Shown here in pieces: positions 52,615-62,600 of a stretch of DNA of 64,000 bases (positions are counted from its first letter, which is position 1; every line of letters begins with the position of its first letter). Location: contig OZ037855.1 of assembly GCA_964035575.1 (NCBI GenBank), forward strand, positions 806,001 to 870,000. The letters run 5' to 3'. Both the position numbers and the translations under genes were made by a program. The notes below the pieces were generated by a model. The model was not told the origin of the DNA. It worked only from the letters and a program-made list of their open reading frames with translations, and searched no databases. This DNA is from Rhynchopus sp. YZ270_cl-10 (lineage: Eukaryota > Euglenozoa > Diplonemea > Diplonemida > Diplonemidae).

Positions 52615-53464
52615 TGTAATATGAGGGTGGAGGGTGTTGGTTCTGGTGTGTGGTGTGTGGTGTGTGGGTAAATTACAAACATTAAGATATCACGAATACA
52701 ATTCGGCCTCTCGCCATGTGGAAAGGAAACAGGACTATGTGAATGCACATATAAAAAGGGGGCGGGTCGAAGGGGGTCTTGGGTTGTGCATTAGCGTATT
52801 CTTATGTTATGCTGTTTTATTCTCGTGGCGCATATGAAAAAAGGAGCAACTTGAAAGACAAAGGTGTTTCTCGTTCACCTATCAGTAGGAAATAAATGAC
52901 TTCGGAAAAGCTCTGTTTTTGACAGATACTGTGGAACAGTTTTGGCACTGTAAATCAGCCTCAAACAGGTTGATTGTGCATTGTGCCTGAAGGCATTCGT
53001 CAAAAGAATAGCTCGCTTCCTTTGCCATGATCATATATTTGGAATATGAAAAAAGAGAAGTTGAAAGTGCAAACATGCATAGGTTAGGGCGTAGTTAGGA
53101 GAGACTGAAGGTTGGAATTGATGAAAGAGATTGTCCCATAGTTTGGGAGAGTTTCCTCTTCACAACAAAAAGAGGGGAAAATTTGGAAGATGCAGGTGCG
53201 TCGCTGTACACGCATATCCAATAAAAAATTCTGAGGGAAAAAAGTGACACATTTTTTGAAGGACACTCCTCAAGAAAAAAAGCTAAAACTAGGCACAATT
53301 TGTATTTTGGCTTTTTCTGCAAAGTCAAAATGGGCACTCTTACACTTAAACATGAAGAACTGCGATGATTGGCAGATGTCTGTTGTGGTTCTGCTCAGTT
53401 TTGAGTACTTTCAAAGAGACACTGAGTATACGTACATTCTGCGTTGTATCGTTGAACACCTCGC

Positions 53465-53989
53465 TCATGCCAGGGGAGTCATGGTGTAGGCAGTGTGGCA
53501 CGCCATACCCAGCATGGCGAGGAGTGCTGGGACCTGGATGGGGGCACCAGTAAGACGTCCCTTGGGACCGTTGTTGCGGTACCCCATGCAGTAGAGCTGG
53601 CGGCCAACGATGTAAGCCACCAGAGCACCGGCAGTGGCACGGGGGTAGCCAAGACCAGACACGACTCCGAGGAACAGCACCTGGGCAAGACCCTCAACGT
53701 AGTTCTGGTGGGCACGCTGGGCACAGGCGTAGTCAAGCCACTCCTCGTACGTGAGCTTCTGTGCGTGGGGTCCGTCCGTCATGTCGGGGTACGCTCCCTT
53801 CGGGATGTCGTAGCCGTACTTCTTCTTGAAGCGCTGGTTCTCGTCACGCAGGTTGTCCTCAATCCACTTCACGCTCATGGCCTTGTAGCGTCCAACGAAC
53901 CCACCCTGCAGGGTGCAGTGGAAGCACACTCCAATCAGACCTGCCAGGACGTAGCCGTATTCCTCGGGAACGGAGAAGGTCACAGACAT
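53465..53989 (-). CDS. MAPEG-family membrane protein (MGST3-like), copy 6, 174 aa
   Basis: The first copy in the direction of transcription. N-terminal part as in copies 4 and 5; C-terminal type GRLTGAPIQVPALLAM as in copy 3, with ACHTAYTM as in copy 1. The 3' flank is type B. The open frame extends 75 codons upstream, but this part has no family likeness and crosses the likely acceptor (CACACACCAG about 30 bases before ATG). The start MSVTFSVPEE is therefore preferred. Sequence upstream (54060-54200) is unique, so the array ends here. Confidence 0.92.
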   Translation of the reverse strand: MSVTFSVPEEYGYVLAGLIGVCFHCTLQGGFVGRYKAMSVKWIEDNLRDENQRFKKKYGYDIPKGAYPDMTDGPHAQKLTYEEWLDYACAQRAHQNYVEGLAQVLFLGVVSGLGYPRATAGALVAYIVGRQLYCMGYRNNGPKGRLTGAPIQVPALLAMLGMACHTAYTMTPLA

Positions 53990-55005
53990 TGTAATAGGAG
54001 GGTGGGGGGTGTTGGTTCTGGTGTGTGGTGTGTGGGATGTGGGGCTGTGCAGAGGAAACATCGGCACTGAAGACAAGGTGGGAGAGGTGAAGGTTTTGCG
54101 TGTTCCGTTATCAGCAGGGCATTCTTGGAAAAGAACGACATGTGTTAAGTATTTATACATCATCCTACCCACCACCACACAAACTTGAACCAATTTGCAG
54201 CAGAATTGCAACAATATAACATATTTTGGTTTAGGTTTAAAAAATCTACTTCAAGTTCGAACGCACAATCGGAGGCAGAAAACAAAAAAAGTTGAAAGTG
54301 CAAACGCAAACAAAAATTGCGATCGCGCAATAAAAATAGTGGGGCTGATCCCGTCGGGGCTTCTCCACTAATAAATACCTAGTTTTTGAAGAAAGAGAAA
54401 GGTTGATGAGATGAGTCTCAGCATCGCTTACGTCACGTTTAAGAAAACTGAAACCCCGGACATCCCGCAAAGCGCCATTGTGCTGTCTCTGTCGTCTTCG
54501 CCACGTCGTATCAGGCATGACACGCTCCATTGCCGCCACGTATCACACCATCGACCCTATCCCTCAATGCTGCAAATGATGCAACATCAACGAATGGAAT
54601 GCACTGAACTGCACTCTATCGCCTTTGATAAACCTGCATGTTGGTGTACAGTTTTGTTTTTCTAGGGCATGCAATCAGGCTATTTCCTAATGGGTCTCGG
54701 GTCGCTTTCCCATATTGGCCAGCTGGTATTGACCTATTGACCCCCATATTTTCTGGGTATGGTGACTGTTGTGGGCACTGCTTCTCGATTTTGGCAGTTG
54801 AAACTTGGAACTGCCAACGAAAGCGTCCTGGACGGTATTAGATATATCCCTCTGCGGCCATGAACCGTGCCCTCAAGATCAGCACGAGGAACGGAAGGCG
54901 AGCATTAGAGTCTTAGAAGAAGACCTCGGGATACGGATTTGGGGAAAATAATTCAGCAAAACAAAAAGGGGGGGTCGTGCTTTTTGGGCAAAATCCGGTT
55001 TTTTT
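53990..55005. other. spacer upstream of the MAPEG array
   Basis: No gene is seen. It contains GTTGAAAGTGCAAACGC (54290-54306) and GGTTGATGAGATGAGTCTCA (54401-54420) of the short-motif family. Two plus-strand frames of 67-84 codons at 54411-54841 overlap, but neither has support. Confidence 0.4.
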
Positions 55006-56226
55006 TCATGATTTAGGAAATAACCTGATGAAATATTCGAACCTATGATTAGAAACGTCATTCTCTTTCCTTCGCTCTCTTACCTTCCCCTCACCCTGGG
55101 GTGACCCCCTAACCCTTTTGACATACCTACGCAGCACCCTCCCTACTGTCTCCTTTGTCTCAAAAACGTCGATGGAGAGGTAGAAATCATGCACCTGCTG
55201 GGGCGTGAGGTAGCCTTGGTGCTGTGTATCGAGGGACGTGAAGAGGGCTTCTATGTCGCCTGCTCGGAGAGGTACGTTTCTGCTTTGCGGGAACACACAC
55301 ATGTTAGCCCCGGGCTCGAAGTGGGGGGTGCTGGATCGCGGCAGGACCACCGCACCTTCACCGCCTTGCCCCTCATCTGCATCCTCTCCTCCGTCTGCAG
55401 GCACCGCTGCTGCCGCAATCATCTCTACTGCAACAGTCTCCCCAGCGCACCTTTCATTGCACCGTTCGCAGAGCAGTGGTTTGTCGCCTTCACTGTTCCC
55501 CTCATTCCCTTGCTCAGCTACCTGCTCGACGGTGGTCTTAAGAATTGCCTCTGTCGCTGCTAGAGATTCCTCCGCAGTTTGCAAACGATGTTGCGCTGCC
55601 CTCTCTGATGTAATCGCATCCAACCATAATGCTTCAAGCGAACTCAAATCATCTTCATACGGTTTAAACTCTGATGCACAATGAAACTTTAGAAGTGCGT
55701 CGGGGAGGGGGACCCCTTTGTGATGCGACCCTGCCGCATCGGTGATGAATCCTAACTGCAATTTGAAGTACTCTTCGAGAAAGTGGTGGACCAACGGAAC
55801 GTCTTTTGCGTTGTCCACTGCGAAGGTTGCGTAGAATTCTAAATAGGATTTGTACTGTTTGGAGATAGGGTTGACGGAGACGGTGACTTTGAGGTTGTGC
55901 ACCGGGCAGGGGAAGGGGGAGCGGTCTGCTTCATCAGGAGTATATGGGAGGACATCGTAGGTGTAGTAGCGTTTGCAGGGGGATGAGAAGTGGGCGGTGA
56001 GGCGCTCGCGGAGGAGCGTGCGTGTTGCGCATAGCGGGTTGCTGCGGAATACAAGGCGCCGTGTGCATCCAATGTCGCACGGCCCACACGGCGCGTTCTC
56101 TACATAGCATACCTCCAACAACGTCGCCATCCACTCCCCCACCTCCCCAAACCGCTTAACACACTCCCACACCTCCTCCGTATCGGAATACACCAAGGTG
56201 CTTCGTTGCACCTCCCCATCAAACAT
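55006..56226 (-). CDS. SRPBCC/START-like protein with EF-hand, 406 aa
   Basis: Residues 8-165 fit the SRPBCC (Bet v1/START/polyketide-cyclase-like) fold. VWECVKRFGEVGEWMATLLE is the usual helix and Trp near the start. Strands follow (TRRLVFRS, LRERLTAHF, YYTYDVLPY), then VHNLKVTVSVNPISKQYKSY. Such domains bind lipids or other hydrophobic ligands. A helical stretch (about 195-240) and a Cys cluster (LCERCNERC) come next. One EF-hand-like site, FTSLDTQHQGYLTPQQVHDF (about 329-348), has loop residues D, Q, Q, Y, T, so calcium binding is uncertain. The protein may be a calcium- or lipid-regulated adaptor. The ATG lies just after TTTTTTTTCTCCTAAACA; CCTCTTCAG upstream is acceptor-like. There is no intron. 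Genes before and after are unrelated. Confidence 0.8.
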   Translation of the reverse strand: MFDGEVQRSTLVYSDTEEVWECVKRFGEVGEWMATLLEVCYVENAPCGPCDIGCTRRLVFRSNPLCATRTLLRERLTAHFSSPCKRYYTYDVLPYTPDEADRSPFPCPVHNLKVTVSVNPISKQYKSYLEFYATFAVDNAKDVPLVHHFLEEYFKLQLGFITDAAGSHHKGVPLPDALLKFHCASEFKPYEDDLSSLEALWLDAITSERAAQHRLQTAEESLAATEAILKTTVEQVAEQGNEGNSEGDKPLLCERCNERCAGETVAVEMIAAAAVPADGGEDADEGQGGEGAVVLPRSSTPHFEPGANMCVFPQSRNVPLRAGDIEALFTSLDTQHQGYLTPQQVHDFYLSIDVFETKETVGRVLRRYVKRVRGSPQGEGKVRERRKENDVSNHRFEYFIRLFPKS

Positions 56227-56619
56227 TGTTTAGGAGAAAAAAAAATAATCGAGTGGAGGTCTGAAGAGGATAGTGGTGTGGTTATGGGGGGGGGGGAAGG
56301 GGGGTGAAAAAAAAAGGAAGGTGTCGCGTGGATTTTGTGCAAAAAAAAAAGGAAATAATGTTTAGTTGAGTTGCACGTTGGGGGAGGAGGAATAAAATGT
56401 GAAAGACGAATAGATCTCGTGGAGATGCATTTTAAAAAATGGGGGGGGGAAATAACCAACAGAATTTGGCGTAAAGAACAACCAGGATGGGAACTTAATA
56501 AAGGAAACGTATGGGCCAGAGAATCGATCGCCAGGGGGTTTTTGTGGTAATGTTACCACAAAACCACAAATACAGAAGACAGGCTGCTCCCCCCACTACA
56601 CCCAGGGGGATCAGAGGCG
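56227..56619. other. spacer between the SRPBCC and poly-Q genes
   Basis: A/G-rich on the plus strand (pyrimidine-rich on the coding strand). It holds a GAAAGACGAATAGATCTCGT short-motif copy at 56401-56420 and GTGGTAATGTTACCACAAAA, a GTGGTAA/TTACCAC inverted repeat, at 56543-56562. No gene is seen. Confidence 0.45.
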
Positions 56620-58843
56620 TTACCGCATGTATGAGGTTGGGGACAACGCACCGGGGCCGAGATATTGCTGCTGCTGTTGCTGCCTGCTCACATCGCCTAC
56701 CCTCCCGTTGTTTGCAAGACCCATTCCAAGGAGGTTTGCGACGTTGCTCTGTGGGGATCCTAGGCCACGTACTGCAGGACCGCCACCACCCAACCCAAGC
56801 GCAGCGTTCGGGGGCACACCCACACCACCTACCCCAACGCCACCTACACCTACGCCAACACCCACACCCACACCCACACCCACGCCCACGCCACCCACGC
56901 CACCTACACCAGCAACTCCAACACCGCCTACATTACCCACATTACCTACACCACCCCGAGCCAGTAAGGCAGACAGACCCGTTGCACCAAAGGTGTCGGT
57001 GGTGCGGGAGAACTGCGGAACTTCGCGTGGGGATAACGACATGTGGGAGGAGAAGGGGATAATGCCAGTACTTTGTTGTTGTTGCTGTTGCTGCTGTTGC
57101 TGCTGTTGCTGCTGTTGTTGTTGTTGCTGTTGTTGTTGTTGCTGGCTCTTCAACCGACTCAGTATCGCAGCTGTCGCTGACGGCGATGTGGGCGAGTCTG
57201 CCATCGGCGGTGCGCTGCTAAGAGGTGAGATGACGTCCCCAATGCTGCTAACGGGAGCCAGGCCAAGGAGCGCCAGAGAGGGGTCGATCCTGCGTCGCTT
57301 GGCGCCTTCTCGTTCGTCGATTTCACCGCGGACAGCGACAAGCTTCTTGAGCTGCGAGGCGCGTTTGTTGAGCGTGAGCATCGTGTACTCTTCGTGTGTC
57401 ATCCCAACCAGGTCAATCGATTTGTCCACAACCGTCGCCTGCTTGTTGTTACACGGCGCAGCCACCCGCTGTATCTCCTCCGCACTCTTGTCCAAAGCAT
57501 TGCACAGCGAAATACCCTTCGCCTGCGACAAAGGGTCTGCCACGTTCCCGCTAAACGGCAGCGCACCCATGCGCAGCCATCCCACCCGCACCACGTTTGT
57601 CCATGACGCTGGGAAGTCCGCCTTCCCTGCAGCAGTCACGTCAGATGCAGACAACACCTGGAAGGGGAAGAAGATGGGGGGGGGTGGAGAAGTGGCAGTT
57701 AGGATAATGGTCGGGGAAATGGTATAGAATGAATGCCTCGTGTGAGCATCGCGTGCAAAAAAAGTTGATTTGAAATACAGCCCTCTCTTAACAGTGTACC
57801 TTGGTACAATGACCGGCTGTACCGGGGGTGGACACCCAAACCATGCAGTCCTACATCCATTTCGTGGTTTACATCTGATATGCTCTACTCCCGCTTTCCA
57901 TTCATCAACCGGAAAAAAAGAGAAGTAGCAATACCTGGGACGTCGCCAGCCCGTACCCCATGATCACAACCCCACACGCCTCCTGACACGACACCACTAG
58001 AACAAACTTTTGGCGTGTATTCAAGATTTGGACTGACGCGGCCGGGACTCCAACGAAGCCATACTCGACAGCCTTCCACAGGTCTGCACGGGACGGCAAA
58101 GGGACCATCAGGTATACTGTGTGTTTGTTTGATATCGTTCTGTTGAAAAATTCTTTAAAATTTGAACTAGATTACAGTTGCCTTAAAACCTCCACGGGTA
58201 TTCCTTTTTTCTCAAACCCTTTTTGCTCAAACTCCACAAAAAAAATCCTCCAAAAGTTTTGTTATATTTCTACAGAGAAATGGTAACGTTATATTTTCTA
58301 ACCATACCAGCACCTGGGCCTTCGGGGCGGGCGTTCTTTGCGAGAAGAGCCGCCTTGCGTGCAGCCTGCTTGAGTGCGTCGGCAGAGAGCCCACCTGTGT
58401 TGCGCTGTGCGCGCTCGTCTTCACGCTCGAGGTCATGCTGCTTCTTCTGCTGCGACATGGCTCTAATGAGAGACTCCACTCTGTCCGCACCTTTGCTGCT
58501 GGGCGATGATGCAACACTTCCTCTGCTCAGCAGCGCAGACAGGTTCTCTTGCAGCTGTAAGGGGGGGTGGGGGTGGATGCAGGATCAAGGAAGACCTTCG
58601 GGTAACACTGAAAGTGGTCAGCAACGCCTATGTTAGAGTCCTCATAAGGAGAAAATCGCATACAGAGCACTATACTGTTACAATGTATCAAATAAAAATT
58701 TGGTTTATTTCAGGAGAAAAAGAAAAATGCGTGGCAAAAAAATCAGACTAAATATTTTTCAAAAAACCGGAATTATTCCAGCTCTGTTTTCTATTCGGGA
58801 AAATAACCCCCCTCTAACATACATTACTGTTCATCCCAGACAT
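56620..58843 (-). CDS. four-exon gene, poly-Q and Val-Gly-rich C-terminus, 484 aa, unknown function
   Basis: Exons are 58843-58823 (MSGMNSN), 58554-58308, 58083-57935 and 57657-56620. Donors are GTATGT, GTATGG and GTATTG. Acceptors are TTACAG, GTGCAG and TTCCAG. Introns are 268, 224 and 277 bp. Phases (0, 1, 0) agree throughout and the frame stays open to the TAA. Exon 2 gives a charged helical region (MSQQKKQHDLEREDERAQRN). Exon 3 and the first third of exon 4 look globular (KAVEYGFVGVPAASVQIL, VLSASDVTAAGKADF). A basic KRRR follows, then 24 Gln, a Val-Gly repeat and a second short Gln run. Low-complexity tails with a basic patch suggest a nuclear or RNA-associated regulator, but I do not recognise the family. 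A leader acceptor CTTCTAG lies 24 bases before the ATG. Confidence 0.82.
57073..57144 (-). repeat. CAG/CAA repeat encoding 24 glutamines
   Basis: 24 Gln codons in mixed CAG and CAA, within exon 4. The mixture limits slippage but length variation between strains is likely. The plus strand reads as a poly-Cys frame, which is an artefact. Confidence 0.95.
57764..57900 (-). repeat. dispersed ~120-140 bp repeat, copy 3, inside an intron
   Basis: It lies within intron 3 (57934-57658) of the poly-Q gene, in the sense direction if its T-run end is the 3' end. It is nearly identical to copy 1 over 57764-57881. Being intronic, it could be an inserted SINE-like element or a small RNA released from the intron. 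Confidence 0.75.
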
Positions 58844-58867
58844 CTTCGTGTGTCGTTGCTCTGAACC

Positions 58868-58885
58868 CTAGAAGGAAAAGGGGAT
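58868..58885 (-). promoter_or_regulatory. putative trans-splice acceptor of the poly-Q gene
   Basis: The coding strand reads CCCCTTTTCCTTCTAG, 24 bases before the ATG of a 21-base first coding exon. No coding exon is seen further upstream in 5 kb. Confidence 0.55.
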
Positions 58886-59661
58886 AGGGTAGGGAGAGTC
58901 TTTGTGTATGAGTATGTGTGTGTCAGATTGTTTATTTGTTTGTTTGTTGTGTATTAGCTCACGGACGGCAGTCAAAAAAAAAGGGGGGAGGGGTCAGATC
59001 CCTTTCCCCACTGTTCCCTCCCTCTGTGCTCCTTCCCCCACCACCGTCCCTCAACTCCTTTCCCCCACTCCCTAAATCTCCTGTAGATATGATGTGTATT
59101 GTGGGATTTCGGAGGGGTTTTTGAGAAAAATATTTAGGAAAAAAAAAAGGCTCTTTTTTTTTTCTCCCGATGCCCACTCAAGTAAGGAATCTAAAGTGCA
59201 ACTTCCGTTTTTTTTTTAGCTTTTTTTATATAAAAAATAGAAAGTGCGCCATCAATCCCTCACACCTCTCCAGGCGTAGTCTCTCTGTTGCATTTTGTTT
59301 TCATATGCTTCAGTTTCTAATAAAAAGGAAAGCACATGGACACATGAATACCATTTTTATTTTTTTGCTATTGTTTTGTTGTTGTACTGCAGTATAGCAA
59401 AGAGAGACCTTCGGTTTTGTTTTGTCCTTTTTTTTATTGCTCTTCTCTATTTATTTTTACGTGAAAAATTTAGAAGCGTCAAAACACATACACACCTTCT
59501 GAGCGACGACCTTCGCAGCTCTGTATGTCACTTTGCTAGAAGAAGGAAGAAAAAAAAGAAAGAAAGAAAAATTATTTTCATGTGCTGTCTCGTGATACAC
59601 ATACACACACACCCACAATTTTTCAAAGAGGGGTAGAGAGATAGAGAGATAGAAGCAATTT

Positions 59662-59699
<38 letters not shown>

Positions 59700-62600
59700 G
59701 TTTGAAAGTGAAAGGGCTTCGAAGAAGGATCGCCATACAGAACACATTAACAGGTTTGAAGTGAAACTGCCCAACTGAGTCACACTACGAACCCCAGAGG
59801 GGGGTTATTGTGTCCAGGAGGAAAAGCATCAACTTTTTTTTCTGTTATTTTTTTTTTGTGGCAGTATGATGAATCCTGTATCGTTTGTCTTTTTTTTTCT
59901 TATTTTGTTGGGAGCAGCAAGAACAATGCAGCAACCTTCTAGGAAAATGAGGGCAATGGCGGCAGGCTGGAGTTATGAGAAATGGTGCGCTGCAATGACA
60001 CACAGCGTTCCTTTAAAAAAAAAACTTCTTAGGGGGGCAATAGTGTTCCTTGTTAATTCCTTTAGGGAAAGGGAGGGCTTTGCCGATGGCAAACAAAAAA
60101 AGAAGAAAAAAAATACTATGTTATAAAGTACCCCTACATCCCTTCACCACTCCAACACATCGCAATCTGATTAACTGTTTTGACTGTCTGGTTGCCATCT
60201 GAACAATATGCTGTACTGTGTGCCGCTAAAACGGACACGGCGCAAATCTTCATTTGGAGTAGAGCAACCAAACAAACAAAAGTTGTTTGTAGATACCTTC
60301 TGCACAGAAAAGGATCGAAACAAATAGAATCTGACTTCAGGATATGAGGTGAAATATAAAAAAAAGAACCCACATTCATAATGCTATATCATTTGATATA
60401 ACGCCGTATGAAAAAACAAAAAGGAAATTAACCTATCGTTCTGCGGATTTGTTGTGATTTTGTATGAGTTGTTGTACTGTATGAAAAATATTATTGGTGT
60501 TCCCGAAAGGGCCCATATTGACAGGTCCTTGACATGTCCTTGACACAAGGTTTACAGGGGAAAATGACACACCCCCCCTATATTGACATGTCCTTGACAT
60601 GTCGTTGACATGTCCCCGACAGCAGATCGGTAACACCAAATTATTTTAAAAAAAAAACAATTTTGACCTTCCCCTCCGTCGATTCTATTTCCTCTTGCCA
60701 ATTCTTGGTAAAAAAGGTAATATTTTAAAATTGCAGTGTTAGTGTACAGGTACACTTCTACCAAAGGAACATCATGTGAACTGTTGGTAGTTGCATTTTT
60801 TTCTTTCGTGTGTTCGAGGCAACGGCACACGTATTTTTCAAAAAAAGAATAAAAATTTAAAAAAAAACATCACCGATCGCGATATGAAGGGGGTGTTGGG
60901 TTTGGGCAGGGGTGAGTCATGATGACCATATTGCATATTCCGATGAGACACCATCAAGACACATCACCATACACAACACAGCCAGGGGGTGGGAGGGACA
61001 CTTCAAAAAAAAGGGGGGGCTTTTATTCTGAAACAACTTTGCTTCCCTGCGTTAGGTTGGTGCTAGGCTCATTGCGAAGATAAGACCACACTTCCATACA
61101 CGTTACATGGACGTCATGCATTCCAAAGTTGAAGTCAGAGAAGAGAGAAGGGATCAGAGAGGGGGGATGAGGAGGGATTTTTTTCACTGTGACCTACACC
61201 TACAATGTAGGTGAAGGTGGGAATTTTTTTTTTCCAGTCCTGAAAGTGCCAAATACGAGTGTCTTTTAGTAACGTTGACAGACAGACTAACACCAAAAGA
61301 ATCTTTGGTTCTGACTCCGTCTGTGCGTGACAAAATTGGTGTGGTTTGGTTTTTTTTTTTTTTTCCTTTTTTTTTGTTGCCGTTCCATGGCCTAGCACTA
61401 CTAACAGGATAAACCAAATATACCCTGCAGAAGCTATACATATCAAAAGAGAAGTTAAAAGTGCAAAAAAAAAATACAAAAAATAAAATCGTTGTTAATG
61501 CATACACCTCGATGAATGAGCGTACTCAACGGATAGAGGCACTACCAGGCCTACAACCAGAAGATGTAAAAGATAAAGTGAATATACGTTTAACAAGGAA
61601 CCAGTGAGTAAAGGAAATGTGATGGGGTGTTTTGAAGACTTCTGTTGGGGGAGGAAGGGCGAGCTATGAGGTGTTTAGACTTCACGGCTTTGAGGTTTGC
61701 GGGTTTGTTATTACTTTTCCTGTTAAGAGAAACGTCTGAGGGGGGAAGGGAGGGATGGCAAACATACGCGAACAGCATCAAAAAAACAAAAAAAAGAAAG
61801 AAAAGAAAAAAAAAAGGGTGCGTTGCGCTCTTCTCTTTACCACCCAACTCCTTTCTTGGAAACTTGGTTGTAGTAGTGCAGACATCTAAGGAATGTGTTA
61901 CACTGTAGTACACTTGTTCTACAAAACCCGCAAACCGCGGTGCTGTAGGATTTGTTTTTTGTTCTTCTTCGTATTCAGGTAGTATCTTTGTCTGGTCAGC
62001 ATATAGCTTCGGACAAAAGAATAAAAAAAAAAGTCAACTCTGAATCCTGAAAAAAACGCTTCAGTAGCTTTGGTGGGTGTAATGTGTTCTTCGTCAGTTT
62101 TTAAACTGCAGGGTGAGAGAGAGAGGGAGAAGGGGGAGGGGGGGGGGAGGGAGGAAGAGAGAGAATGAAGGAAAAAAAAAACAAAGAGAAATGAGCCCCT
62201 ATCTGGACGCAGCCCCCACACCATGAAATAAAGGCTGTCACGGCTTCCAAAAACTACTGGTAGTCAGCGTCACCCCTAGTAGGCTACAGTGGAAGAAGAA
62301 AAAAAAATAGTGAATAGAAACTGCGGGTAGACCCCACTAGGCACAGGATTCGCTTTATTTTATAATTCTTTACTTTATAATATGCAGCATTTTCCGAGGG
62401 GGTAAAATTAATATTATAAAAGAAATCGGTTCATAAAATAAGGCGAATCCTGTATCTTGGAAATTTAACTTTGAAGAGGAATGTGCTTCTCGTGCACACA
62501 TCAAAAAACAAAAACAAAAGATATGAATGAAAGTCGAACAGTCAGTAGAGGGAACAGAGACATGCTAAGGGGGACTTTTCTTGCTACAGAAACACAATAT

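Larger units (their letters stand above)
44030..54060 (-). repeat. tandem array of six MAPEG gene units
   Basis: Six intact 525-bp genes at 44918, 46445, 47724, 50629, 52090 and 53465 share spacers as well as coding sequence. Spacing between starts is 1.3-1.5 kb except between copies 3 and 4 (2.9 kb), where about 1.9 kb of foreign sequence sits. Two types of 3' flank exist. Type A (CGGAGCAAATCATAAAAACA, then GCTGTTGCTCATGCC) follows copies 1, 2 and 4. Type B (TTGAACACCTCGCTCATGCC) follows copies 3, 5 and 6. The types do not track the coding differences, which points to exchange between copies. Confidence 0.92.

Noticed and set aside
44932-54070. 85-250 codon frames overlapping each MAPEG copy in other frames
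   Set aside because: They are shadows repeated with the array; the MSVTFSVPEE frame has the family motif and membrane helices.
53990-54214. N-terminal extension of MAPEG copy 6
   Set aside because: The extra 75 codons cross the likely acceptor and are absent from the other copies.
56627-57727. 366-codon plus-strand frame with poly-Cys and Pro-Thr repeats
   Set aside because: It is the antisense of the poly-Q and Val-Gly codons of the four-exon gene.
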